The position numbers and the translations under genes are program-made. Of a DNA stretch of 34,199 nucleotides, positions 14,729 to 22,099 are shown one piece after another. Within the stretch, counting starts at the first letter, position 1; every line of letters starts with the position of its first letter. Under the pieces are notes generated by a model. That model had not been told where the DNA came from. It did no database searches and saw only the letters and a program-made list of their open reading frames with translations. The stretch comes from an uncultured Bacilli bacterium (GTDB lineage: Bacteria > Bacillota_I > Bacilli_A > RF39 > UBA660). The DNA is taken from contig CANRPY010000014.1 in NCBI GenBank assembly GCA_947632595.1, positions 1-34,199 of the forward strand, in the 5' to 3' direction.

Positions 14729-15088
14729 TAGAGAGTTATGTAATTTAATATTTGTTGCGATTACTATAGAAAATTACTAATTAGAGTGTAAAATTATAGG
14801 TTAGTTAGTAGTTATTCTTGCATGATACTAGTAAGAAATTCGTTATTCAACTTCTCTTATAGGAAATTTGGACTTTTATAGCTTTAGTTTTAATGTGCGA
14901 TTGCGATATTAATTTTATAAACTGACTTTTACTAAAATATTTTAAATGTATATCACTGTTTCTTTATTGAGAATGTTGTTTAATCTAATTCATACTTAAA
15001 TAAAAAAGTAGTATCTTAAATATTTTAATAATTATGTGTGTAAACAGATTTAAATTTTATTAATATGGTATTAAAAAAATTTTTTATT
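14729..15088. other. AT-rich intergenic stretch without a gene
   Basis: About 360 bp with no open frame backed by a ribosome site on either strand. The only structure I see is the decayed repeat copy at 14861-14898. Base composition is even more AT-rich than the surroundings, as expected for decaying sequence. Confidence 0.6.
14861..14898 (+). repeat. Right copy of the 38-bp imperfect direct repeat
   Basis: The partner of 13932-13969. The terminator stem of the left copy is broken here by several mismatches without compensating changes, so this copy looks like a remnant rather than a working terminator. Confidence 0.65.
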
Positions 15089-15097
15089 TGATATAAT
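15089..15097 (+). promoter_or_regulatory. Extended -10 promoter for the DUF3137/LemA operon
   Basis: TG-A-TATAAT 51 bp upstream of the DUF3137 gene start. Confidence 0.65.
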
Positions 15098-15148
15098 ACA
15101 AATAATAGAAGGTTTTTGTATTAATCTCTATAGGTTTGGAGTGAAGGT

Positions 15149-16045
15149 ATGAGTGTTGAAGAAGTAGAAAAACTTAGAAAGAAAGCAAGAAATATTTTGC
15201 TGATTGGATTATTCATAAATATTGTTATTGCTGTTGTGTTATTCTATTTAGTGAGAATGCCATTTCTTTCTTTTTTGACTTTTTTTGTAGGTATCTTTAT
15301 TATTAACTTTATTTTAAAGAAGCCTGCAAGGAATTTTATTTTAGCTTTTAAAGAAGCTTTTGTTTTAAAGTCTCTTAAGTCTGTTTTTACCGATTTAGAT
15401 TACAAGCCAGAGAAAGGTTTAAATGAATCCATTATAATGAATACTGGAATGATGAAGATGGGGGATCGGTACACATCTAATGATTATGTTTCCGGCAAGT
15501 ACAAAAATATTAATGTAGTTCAGGCTGATGTCCACATAGAAGATGAAAGACAATATACTGATAGTGATGGTAATACTACGACGTATTGGGTTACACTTTT
15601 TAGAGGAAGATGGATGATATTTGATTTTAATAAAAAATTTAAGGCTAATATTCAAGTACGTCATAAGAGTTTTGAAAATTCTAAGTTGGGTAATTGGGGT
15701 GATAAAGTAAAATATCAAAAAGTTATGATGGAGGATCAAGAGTTTAATAATACTTTTAAAATATATGCACAAAATGAGCATGATGCTTTTTATATTTTGA
15801 CCCCTGCATTAATGGAAAAAATTAAAAAATTAACAGCTAGTGTATCTGGAAAATTATTATTTTGTTTTATTGATAATAAATTACATGTAGGATTACAAAA
15901 TAATAAAGATTCCTTTGAACATGGCTTTCTTATCAAAATAAATGAGGAAAAGGTTATGGATGAAATTTCAAAAGATATCAAGTTAATTACTAATTTTGTG
16001 GATGAATTGAGTTTGGATAACGATTTATTTAGAAGGGAGGTGTAG
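15149..16045 (+). CDS. DUF3137 family membrane protein
   Basis: A 298-aa protein with two adjacent membrane helices (about 15-35 and 39-57) and a long cytoplasmic region. The segment FRGRWMIFDFNKKF, the later IYAQNEHDAFYILTP and the KLHVGLQNN stretch match my recollection of DUF3137 proteins. Genes of this family commonly sit beside lemA, as here (one base between stop and start; GGGAGG at 16035 lies in the 3' end). The biochemical role is unknown. ATG15149 follows a GGAG...AAGG region. Confidence 0.78.
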   Translation: MSVEEVEKLRKKARNILLIGLFINIVIAVVLFYLVRMPFLSFLTFFVGIFIINFILKKPARNFILAFKEAFVLKSLKSVFTDLDYKPEKGLNESIIMNTGMMKMGDRYTSNDYVSGKYKNINVVQADVHIEDERQYTDSDGNTTTYWVTLFRGRWMIFDFNKKFKANIQVRHKSFENSKLGNWGDKVKYQKVMMEDQEFNNTFKIYAQNEHDAFYILTPALMEKIKKLTASVSGKLLFCFIDNKLHVGLQNNKDSFEHGFLIKINEEKVMDEISKDIKLITNFVDELSLDNDLFRREV

Positions 16046-16046
16046 T

Positions 16047-16598
16047 ATGAATTCGTTATATATTTTAATTGCAGTTGTTGCTGTTGTTGTACTTATTATT
16101 GTAATATGGTATATAGCAACTTCTAATAAATTAAATAGAGCAGTTGTTAAAATTGATGAGGCACTTTCAGGAATTGATGTTGCTTTAACAAAAAGATATG
16201 ATGTTTTAACAAAAATGATTGATGTTGTTAAATCTTATGCAAAGCATGAAAAAGAAACTTTATTTGAAGTAATTAAGCTTCGTAAAGATATGTCTATTCA
16301 AGAAAGAAATGATGCTAATCATGTTATGGATGAAAATTTTAAGAAGATTAATGTTGTAGCTGAAAGTTATCCTGAATTAAAATCAAGTGAAAATTATAAA
16401 ACTTTACAACAATCTATAGCAGATGTAGAAGAACATTTACAAGCAGCAAGAAGACTTTATAATTCAAATGTTTCATTATATAATCAATTATTAGTTTCTT
16501 TTCCAACAAGTAGTGTTGCAAAAAGTAAGGGATTAACGGAGAAAGAATTCTTTGAGGCAGATGAGACTAAAAAAGAAGATGTTAAAATAGACTTATAA
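16047..16598 (+). CDS. lemA: LemA family protein
   Basis: A 183-aa membrane-anchored LemA protein: one N-terminal helix (about 4-25), then a long all-helical bundle. YNKLN-type residues after the helix (SNKLNRAVVKIDEALSGIDV) and the LTKRYDVLTKMIDVVKSYAKHEKE segment are the conserved LemA core; the length is usual for the family. The bundle would lie on one face of the membrane beside its DUF3137 partner. The function of LemA is not firmly established. It is followed by a strong terminator at 16659. Confidence 0.9.
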   Translation: MNSLYILIAVVAVVVLIIVIWYIATSNKLNRAVVKIDEALSGIDVALTKRYDVLTKMIDVVKSYAKHEKETLFEVIKLRKDMSIQERNDANHVMDENFKKINVVAESYPELKSSENYKTLQQSIADVEEHLQAARRLYNSNVSLYNQLLVSFPTSSVAKSKGLTEKEFFEADETKKEDVKIDL

Positions 16599-16611
16599 AA
16601 AATATTTATTC

Positions 16612-16646
16612 TTTGTCAAATTTTCAGTGATCATTATTTTGACAAA
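16612..16646. repeat. Spaced inverted repeat TTTGTCAAA / TTTGACAAA
   Basis: A 9-bp inverted repeat (16612-16620 and 16638-16646) with a 17-base spacer; a third copy in the first orientation lies at 16734-16742, about 50 bp upstream of the WXG100 gene -10. It could be a regulator binding site or an RNA hairpin; no T tract follows directly, so it is a poor terminator. Confidence 0.45.
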
Positions 16647-16658
16647 TGATTTTCTATG

Positions 16659-16684
16659 GGATGATATTATCATCCTTCTTTTTT
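16659..16684 (+). terminator. Intrinsic terminator after lemA
   Basis: Stem GGATGAT (16659-16665) with ATCATCC (16669-16675), ATT loop, T-rich tail to 16684. Confidence 0.82.
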
Positions 16685-16787
16685 AGAATTTTTTATATGT
16701 TAAAATATTATATTTCTATTAATTGTATCTAACTTTGTCAAATACTCTTTTTTTTTTATGATTTTTCTCTGTTTTTTTGCTTATTAA

Positions 16788-16796
16788 TGGTAAAAT
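16788..16796 (+). promoter_or_regulatory. Extended -10 promoter for the WXG100/lysozyme operon
   Basis: TG-G-TAAAAT 46 bp upstream of the WXG100 start. GGGAGG forms the ribosome site. Confidence 0.6.
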
Positions 16797-16841
16797 GTTT
16801 ATTAGATAGGGTGTTCTTTTATATGTTAGGGAGGGATTTCT

Positions 16842-17129
16842 ATGGCAAAATATGTTTGTGATTTTGATCAAGTTCAATCTGTTGGTAAGAATATTTGTGA
16901 TGCTGCTTCTGAAATGGAGACTTCTGTTTCTACTTATTCTAGTAATATTGATGGGGATTTGTCTGGGTGGAATGGTGCTGCGAAAGATTCCTTTAATACA
17001 ACGAATACAGAACAAGTTGCTCAGGCAACTTCTAATGCACAATCAATGAATGAATTAGGTAATTTTATTCAGGATGCTGCTCAAAGTATTCAAAGTTTAG
17101 ATTCTGAGTTAGCTTCTATGTCTATTTAG
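16842..17129 (+). CDS. WXG100-family (ESAT-6-like) type VII secretion protein
   Basis: A 95-aa helical protein with the W-x-G turn (W43-N44-G45 in LSGWNGAAKDSF) between two amphipathic helices, and no signal peptide: the standard WXG100 architecture and length. Such proteins are exported as helical hairpins by the type VII (Ess/ESX) system through the EssC ATPase, and often act as partners for larger substrates. The gene is directly upstream of, and co-transcribed with, a lysozyme-domain protein (20-bp gap), its likely partner. No EssC, EssB or other machinery gene is in this window. A conserved C-terminal YxxxD/E export signal is not evident here; it may be supplied by the partner. Confidence 0.92.
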   Translation: MAKYVCDFDQVQSVGKNICDAASEMETSVSTYSSNIDGDLSGWNGAAKDSFNTTNTEQVAQATSNAQSMNELGNFIQDAAQSIQSLDSELASMSI

Positions 17130-17149
17130 TATTTGGTAGGTGATTTTTT

Positions 17150-18028
17150 GTGAATGAATATGAAGTACAAGATTATGGTTTGTTTCAGGATGGAGTATCC
17201 TCTGTTCAAACTTTAAATAATAATTTATCTTCTTGCTTGGATGTGTTAGAAGAAAGTAAAGCAACACTTGGCAATGATTCTATTTTTATGGGCCCTGTTA
17301 GTGATTCTTGTTTAGATGGTATTGATATGGTTGCTTCCCAGTTAAGTGGTTTAAATGAAGATTTTTCTACAATGGGAGACTTTTTAATCAATTCTTCTTC
17401 TAGTTATCAAGCAAGTGATGCCGCTGCATCTTCTAATGTTTCTTCTGGAGGAGGTAGTTATTCTTCTGGAGGAGGAGGCGGAGGTGCTTCTTATGTGTCT
17501 TCTGGTGCCTCTTATGGTTCAAGTTCTGGTGCTGCTGTTGCTAGTATTGCTGCAAGTTCTGGATCTTCTGGCAGCAGTGGAAGCGTTAGTGAAAATCAAA
17601 AAACGATTTATGATTATCTATCTCAAAAGGGATTTAATGATGCCGCTATTTCAGGTATTTTAGCTAATATTCAGCACGAATCTGATTTTAATCCTCATTC
17701 TCTTGGAGATGGTGGAACTTCTTATGGTATTTGTCAGTGGCATAATAGTCGTTGGACAAAACTAAAAAACTATTGTAGTCAAAATGGATTGGACTCTACT
17801 ACGTTAGATGGACAATTATCTTATTTGGTATATGAATTACAAACTAGTTATCCATCTGTTTATCAAAAAATTCGTAGTGTTCCTAATACGGCAGAAGGTG
17901 CATATGAGGCTGCTTACGAATGGACCGTACATTTTGAAATTCCTGCGAATAAGGAAGCTACTGCACAAAAGAGAGCTAGTACTGCTGTTTCTCAATACTG
18001 GCCAAGATATTCGACTCAATCTGCATAA
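17150..18028 (+). CDS. Putative type VII-secreted peptidoglycan hydrolase (phage-tail-lysozyme domain)
   Basis: A 292-aa protein with no classical signal peptide. Residues 1-90 are helical with a turn at about 47-52 (FMGPVSDSC), resembling WXG-like type VII effector N-termini; 91-147 is a Gly/Ser linker; 148-285 matches the phage tail lysozyme fold (Phage_lysozyme2): YDYLSQKGFNDAAISGILAN, then the catalytic-glutamate motif with E177 in QHESDFNP, SYGICQW (191-197) and W202. That family cleaves peptidoglycan glycan strands. GTG17150 is the start, seven bases after TAGGTGA. It follows the WXG100 gene in one operon, suggesting co-export. It could serve cell-wall remodelling, assembly of the secretion system, or attack on neighbours; no immunity gene is evident in the operon. 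Confidence 0.85.
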   Translation: MNEYEVQDYGLFQDGVSSVQTLNNNLSSCLDVLEESKATLGNDSIFMGPVSDSCLDGIDMVASQLSGLNEDFSTMGDFLINSSSSYQASDAAASSNVSSGGGSYSSGGGGGGASYVSSGASYGSSSGAAVASIAASSGSSGSSGSVSENQKTIYDYLSQKGFNDAAISGILANIQHESDFNPHSLGDGGTSYGICQWHNSRWTKLKNYCSQNGLDSTTLDGQLSYLVYELQTSYPSVYQKIRSVPNTAEGAYEAAYEWTVHFEIPANKEATAQKRASTAVSQYWPRYSTQSA

Positions 18029-18030
18029 TA

Positions 18031-18056
18031 AAAATACACTTTTTAGTGTATTTTTT
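18031..18056. terminator. Bidirectional terminator between convergent genes
   Basis: Perfect 10-bp stem AAAATACACT (18031-18040) with AGTGTATTTT (18045-18054), TTTT loop, T tract on the right and an A tract on the left, so it can serve both the lysozyme gene and the minus-strand lipoprotein gene. Confidence 0.9.
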
Positions 18057-18519
18057 AATATCCTAATTTTTTAATAAGTTCTACAACAGTATCTTTTGTT
18101 GCAATTCCAACTTTTGCATATAATACGGTGTTATTGACTCTTGTTAGAGACATATATTGGGTATCTGTTTCTAATATATAAGTAGAGTAGTTACCAATTT
18201 CTCTTGTCTCTCCTTTGTATTTGCCATCTGCTTCTTCTTGAAACTCTTTTTTGTTTTTGGCAAACATTGTTTCTGCATGGTCTTTATCGGATAATTCATA
18301 GAACTCTACTTGCCAACCTTCTTGGCTTGCTCCGACAATTGCTTTATCCACATAATCGTAGTCTTTAAATTGTTCTTTTACATCAACAACAATTAATCCT
18401 TCATCTTCTCCAATTTTTTGAAAATCCTCAGCAGTTATTTGCTTTTTGGATAACTCACATCCGGTTACCAAAAAGATGGTAAGTAGAATTGTAAGTCCTA
18501 ATAGTAATTTCTTTTTCAT
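18055..18519 (-). CDS. Small lipoprotein, function unknown
   Basis: A 154-aa lipoprotein: KKK, a hydrophobic stretch and the lipobox LVTGC with C21 as the lipidated residue. The mature part is a compact charged alpha/beta domain of about 130 residues (DFQKIGEDEGLIVVDVKEQFKDY near its start; VELIKKLGY at the end). Strong ribosome site AGGAGGAAG. It converges on the lysozyme operon and diverges from alr, so it is not co-transcribed with either. I do not recognise a family; an immunity-like role against the neighbouring lysozyme would be speculation. Confidence 0.82.
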   Translation of the reverse strand: MKKKLLLGLTILLTIFLVTGCELSKKQITAEDFQKIGEDEGLIVVDVKEQFKDYDYVDKAIVGASQEGWQVEFYELSDKDHAETMFAKNKKEFQEEADGKYKGETREIGNYSTYILETDTQYMSLTRVNNTVLYAKVGIATKDTVVELIKKLGY

Positions 18520-18541
18520 TTCTTCCTCCTAGTCTATTTTG

Positions 18542-18550
18542 ATTATATCA
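18542..18550 (-). promoter_or_regulatory. Extended -10 promoter for the lipoprotein gene
   Basis: On the minus strand TG-A-TATAAT, 22 bp upstream of the start. It is divergent from the alr promoter at 18588-18596. Confidence 0.65.
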
Positions 18551-18587
18551 TGAATTTTTTATTTTTGTTTTTTCTTTTCTTAAAATG

Positions 18588-18596
18588 TGTTATATT
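18588..18596 (+). promoter_or_regulatory. Extended -10 promoter for alr
   Basis: TG-T-TATATT 38 bp upstream of the alr start. Confidence 0.6.
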
Positions 18597-18634
18597 TACA
18601 TACAGAATCCTTATTTATTATTGGGGAGGTATTT

Positions 18635-19729
18635 ATGAGAAATACAAGATTAGAAGTAGATATTGATCAATTTTATGAGAATGTTTCTCTCATTTCTTCT
18701 TGGTGTGGGAAAGAAATTTTGCCTGTTATTAAAGCTAATGCTTATGGTACTTATTTAAATCATCGTCTAGATGTTTTATCTTCTTTTTCTATTGTTGCGG
18801 TTGCGCTTGTTGAAGAAGGTGTCTTTTTACGACAGCTTGGTTATCAAGGAGTAATTTTCATTTTAAATCAACCATCTGTAGATGAAATCTCTACCATACA
18901 AGAGTATTCTTTATCTGTTGGTTTATGTGATTTTTCTTTCTTAGAAGAATGTATTAAAAGGGATTCTTCTTTTCCTGTTCATATCGAAGTTGAGACAGGA
19001 ATGAACCGTACTGGGGTTTCTCTTTCTAATTTTTCTTCTTTTTTAGATTTCATTCAGAAGAGTTCTTTATTGTTAGAGGGAATTTATTCTCATTTTTCTT
19101 CTGCAGATACGGATTCTTCTTATAGTAAAAAGCAAATTTCTATCTTTCAGGAGGCTTTGGAGATTGCCTCTTCTAAGGGAATTTCTTTTCGTTATATTCA
19201 TATGAGTGCCAGTAATGGAATCTTAAATTATCCTCTTCCTTTTACGAATTTAGTAAGACCTGGTATCTTACTATATGGATATGAACCTTATTTCCAAGCA
19301 TCTTCTAAAATACCTGTAAAACCTATTTGTAGATTGGTTAGTCAAATTACTTTTTTAAAAACTGTTTCTAAAGGGGAGATGATTGGTTATGGGCAAAGTT
19401 ATACCTGTTTGAAAGATTCTACGATTGCGACGATTCCTATAGGATATGGAGATGGATATCGTAGAGAATTATCCAATCGAGGGGAAGTTGCTATTTGTGG
19501 GGTGCTTTGTCCTATTGTTGGGAATGTTTGTATGGATAGTATTATGGTTGATGTTAGTGGGGTTAATTGTCATGTTGGAGATGATGTTATCTTAATGGAC
19601 TCTTCTTTGATTCCTCTTGAAAAAATTGCAAGTATCTGTCATACTATTGGGTATGAGATTCTATGCACGATTGGTAGTCGTGTTCCTAGAGTTTTTATTG
19701 GAGGTGGAGAAGATGGAAAGAGAAGTTAA
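18635..19729 (+). CDS. alr: Alanine racemase
   Basis: A 364-aa fold-type III PLP enzyme that converts L-alanine to D-alanine for peptidoglycan. The PLP lysine is K33 in PVIKANAYGT; HVE VETGMNRTG, RPGILLYG and IPIGYGDGY are the other family blocks. The second catalytic base is most likely Y252 in MIGYGQSY, by analogy with Geobacillus Alr. I start at ATG18635 behind GGGGAGG rather than at the upstream in-frame ATG (18587), whose translation runs through the promoter. The usual family residue after the PLP lysine is Ala-Asp-Ala-Tyr-Gly; here it is Ala-Asn-Ala-Tyr-Gly. The 3' end overlaps the DUF1653 gene by 17 bp. Confidence 0.93.
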   Translation: MRNTRLEVDIDQFYENVSLISSWCGKEILPVIKANAYGTYLNHRLDVLSSFSIVAVALVEEGVFLRQLGYQGVIFILNQPSVDEISTIQEYSLSVGLCDFSFLEECIKRDSSFPVHIEVETGMNRTGVSLSNFSSFLDFIQKSSLLLEGIYSHFSSADTDSSYSKKQISIFQEALEIASSKGISFRYIHMSASNGILNYPLPFTNLVRPGILLYGYEPYFQASSKIPVKPICRLVSQITFLKTVSKGEMIGYGQSYTCLKDSTIATIPIGYGDGYRRELSNRGEVAICGVLCPIVGNVCMDSIMVDVSGVNCHVGDDVILMDSSLIPLEKIASICHTIGYEILCTIGSRVPRVFIGGGEDGKRS

Positions 19730-19970
19730 ACCAAATACTATATATCGTCATTTTAAAGGATTTAAGGCATATGTTATTACGATTGCGAAAAACACAGAAA
19801 CTATGGAAGATATGGTTATTTATGTATGTAATGGCGATGATGTTGCGAATAAAGGAGATCATCAAGATGGAATTTATGCAAGACCCCTTAAAATGTTTTT
19901 AAGTGAAGTAGATCATGAAAAATATCCTGATGTAAAACAAAAATATCGTTTTGAAGAGATAAAGAATTAG
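19713..19970 (+). CDS. DUF1653 family protein
   Basis: An 85-aa soluble protein. NTIYRHFKGFKAYVI at the start and GIYARPLKMFLSEVDHEKYP are typical of DUF1653, a small beta-rich family of unknown role. ATG19713 follows GGAGGTGGAGA within the 3' end of alr, so the two are translationally coupled. A longer frame extends upstream in another frame of alr but has no ribosome site. Confidence 0.88.
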   Translation: MEREVKPNTIYRHFKGFKAYVITIAKNTETMEDMVIYVCNGDDVANKGDHQDGIYARPLKMFLSEVDHEKYPDVKQKYRFEEIKN

Positions 19971-19988
19971 TTTTTAATTCTTTTTTTC
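19961..19988 (+). terminator. Intrinsic terminator overlapping the DUF1653 stop
   Basis: Stem AAAGAATTA (19961-19969) with TAATTCTTT (19975-19983), GTTTT loop, T tract. The TAG stop (19968-19970) is in the ascending arm. Confidence 0.85.
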
Positions 19989-20020
19989 TTTGGAATCGAA
20001 TATTTTTTATTGGTGATTAA

Positions 20021-20545
20021 ATGACTTTTTTAGAAATTGTTTTCATTGGAATTGGACTTTCTATGGATGCTTTTACAGTAGCGATGGGAATGAGTAGTAC
20101 TTTACATTGTTTTCGAAATCGTCTTTTTTTATCGTTTTTATTTGGGCTTTTTCAAGCACTTATGATTTTATTAGGATACTATTTTGGATCCTTTTTTCCT
20201 TTTATTTCTACTTTTAAAAACTTTTTTTCTTGTTGTTTACTTTCTTATGTTGGAGTTCATATGATTTATGACTCTTTTTTAAAAACAGAATATCCCTCTT
20301 TTTCTTTTCTTTCGTCTCTTTTTCTAGCTGTTGCGACTAGTATTGATGCTTTTTGTGTTGGATTTCAATTTTCTTTTTATCCTGTATCTCTTTTCTTTTC
20401 TGCTTTTCTTATTGGTATGATTACTTTTCTTTGCTCTTTTTTTGGTTGTTTTTTAGGTATGGTTACGGAAAAAATATTGGGACAAGCTTCTCAAATTTTT
20501 GGAGGAGTTATTCTAATCCTTTTTGGAATTCATTTTTTATTTTAA
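20021..20545 (+). CDS. mntP: Manganese efflux pump MntP
   Basis: A 174-aa six-helix membrane protein of the MntP family, which exports Mn2+. It has the two internally related signatures G-x-S-M-D-A-F (D16) and A-T-S-I-D-A-F (D109) in helices 1 and 4; the acidic residues are essential in characterised members. Length is normal. GGTGAT precedes ATG20021. Only 50 bp separate it from DUF1653, and I see no manganese riboswitch in that space. Its promoter is not clear, so some read-through from alr is possible. Confidence 0.9.
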   Translation: MTFLEIVFIGIGLSMDAFTVAMGMSSTLHCFRNRLFLSFLFGLFQALMILLGYYFGSFFPFISTFKNFFSCCLLSYVGVHMIYDSFLKTEYPSFSFLSSLFLAVATSIDAFCVGFQFSFYPVSLFFSAFLIGMITFLCSFFGCFLGMVTEKILGQASQIFGGVILILFGIHFLF

Positions 20546-20561
20546 TTCTTTCTTTTATTTA

Positions 20562-20570
20562 TGATAAAAT
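20562..20570 (+). promoter_or_regulatory. Extended -10 promoter for the Mbeg1-like operon
   Basis: TG-A-TAAAAT 34 bp upstream of the Mbeg1-like start. Confidence 0.6.
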
Positions 20571-20603
20571 GTATATAGTATCTATTGAATGGGAGAGGGT
20601 AGT

Positions 20604-21701
20604 ATGACTCTATTTGAATATATTGATACTTATGGAGTTCATTCTTTTACAGAGGAGCCACTTAATCAAGTGGATTGTGTTATTTTTTCCTTTTTGTCAT
20701 ATGTTCATTTTGACTCTATTCTTGAACATCCAATATCTATACGAGATGCAGGAAGAATGTATTTAGGAATTCATCCTAAGAAAGAAAAAAAGATCATTGC
20801 TGTAAGAGATGCAGACAAATTATTTCTTTATTTAAAAGATAGTGTTCGTTTTCGTGATTGTATTTTATCTCATTATCAATATGAAAGTAGTCATGATACC
20901 CAATTTGGTGTACTCTCTATTGAATATCAAAAAAATTGTGTTTACGTTTCTTTTGAGGGAACGGATGAGAAGATTCGAGGATGGATTGATGATTTAACAA
21001 TTAGTTATTCTTTTCCAACGATTTCTCATAAAAAAGCCATTCAGTATCTTAATCGTTATTATACTTTTTCTCCTAAAAAACTTATTATAGGTGGTCATTC
21101 ACGAGGTGGTAATCTTGCATTGGTTGCCAGTATGAAGTGTAATTTCTTAGTACAAAAGAAGATACTTGATATCTATAATGTTGATGGCCCTGGGTTATTA
21201 AAAAAAGAATTTGAAAGTCGTGATTTTTTAAAGATTCATCCAAAGTATCATCATGTTCTTCCTAGGGACTCTATCGTTGGTACTATTTTATATAGTGATT
21301 CTTATGAAACAGTTAAAACAAGTATTTCTGGTCCTCTTTCTCATGATATTTTATATTGGGAGGTTTCTTCTACCTCTTTTTGTAAAAGTTCTTTTAGTTC
21401 TTTTTCTAAAGCATTTCATGAGGGACTTATTCCTTTTATTGAGAAGTACTCTAAAGAAGAATTACATGATTTTACTCAGAATTTAGATTTTGTTTGTCAA
21501 AAAGCAAAAATTGATTCTTTGCTTGATTTTCGAGAGAATCCCCATGCTATTATTCGTTTTATGAAAGAGACTAAAGAGATTTCTCCTCATTCAAGAGAAA
21601 TGATTCTTGCACTTTTAAATGTTCTTTTACGAGCATTTGGGAACTCTAAATATCAAGATATTGTTCAATTTATGAAAAGATTTGAGTCTGATTTACTATG
21701 A
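20604..21701 (+). CDS. Mbeg1-like (DUF2974) alpha/beta-hydrolase
   Basis: A 365-aa lipase-class-3-like protein of the Mbeg1/DUF2974 family. The nucleophile elbow is GGHSRGG with S166; VYVSFEGTDEKIRGWIDDL (113-131) is the oxyanion strand region; NVDGPGL follows. MTLFEYIDTYG at the start matches other family members. No signal peptide, so it is cytoplasmic. I start at ATG20604 after GGGAGAGGG; the in-frame ATG20589 precedes that site. The substrate is unknown, probably a lipid ester. Co-transcribed with the DUF4186 and peptidase S51 genes. Confidence 0.85.
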   Translation: MTLFEYIDTYGVHSFTEEPLNQVDCVIFSFLSYVHFDSILEHPISIRDAGRMYLGIHPKKEKKIIAVRDADKLFLYLKDSVRFRDCILSHYQYESSHDTQFGVLSIEYQKNCVYVSFEGTDEKIRGWIDDLTISYSFPTISHKKAIQYLNRYYTFSPKKLIIGGHSRGGNLALVASMKCNFLVQKKILDIYNVDGPGLLKKEFESRDFLKIHPKYHHVLPRDSIVGTILYSDSYETVKTSISGPLSHDILYWEVSSTSFCKSSFSSFSKAFHEGLIPFIEKYSKEELHDFTQNLDFVCQKAKIDSLLDFRENPHAIIRFMKETKEISPHSREMILALLNVLLRAFGNSKYQDIVQFMKRFESDLL

Positions 21702-22090
21702 TGAGTCTTAATCAAGAACAAAGGAATTTTCTTATCAAGAAAATGGATTCCCTTCAACACTCTAAGTTTCGTTCTCAATTTCATCTTAGAAAATATATGA
21801 TTCCTTATATTGAGGAAAAGGGGATGGATGTAATAGAAGAACATGCTTATTCTTTTGTTATAAAAAATTTATCGGAAGTAGATTTTGCTCGTGATGGGCA
21901 TCAGACTCCTATGAAGGGACATCCTGTTTTTTTAGCACAACACGCATGTGCTTGTTGTTGCAGAGGGTGCTTAGAAAAGTGGCATCATATTCCAAAAGGG
22001 AGAAAGCTTACGGAGAAAGAAATTCGTTTTATTGTAGCATTGCTTATGTTTTGGATTCAACAAGAATATAATCGTATGAAGAAAGTTTAG
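21698..22090 (+). CDS. DUF4186 family protein
   Basis: A 130-aa soluble protein whose core GHPVFLAQHACACCCRGC plus EKWHHIPKGRKLT matches DUF4186; the cysteine/histidine cluster (CACCCRGC) suggests metal binding. Start ATG21698 overlaps the upstream stop in the ATGA arrangement, so translation is coupled; ATG21701 is an alternative. No Shine-Dalgarno is obvious, as expected for reinitiation. Function unknown. Confidence 0.85.
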   Translation: MMSLNQEQRNFLIKKMDSLQHSKFRSQFHLRKYMIPYIEEKGMDVIEEHAYSFVIKNLSEVDFARDGHQTPMKGHPVFLAQHACACCCRGCLEKWHHIPKGRKLTEKEIRFIVALLMFWIQQEYNRMKKV

Positions 22091-22099
22091 GTGAAGTTT

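Noticed and set aside
18055-18519. Immunity gene for the neighbouring lysozyme
   Set aside because: The lipoprotein gene is convergent, has its own promoter and shows no similarity to known lysozyme inhibitors; proximity alone is weak evidence.
19971-20020. Manganese riboswitch upstream of mntP
   Set aside because: Only 50 bp are available, mostly a terminator tail; the paired elements of the yybP-ykoY class are not there.
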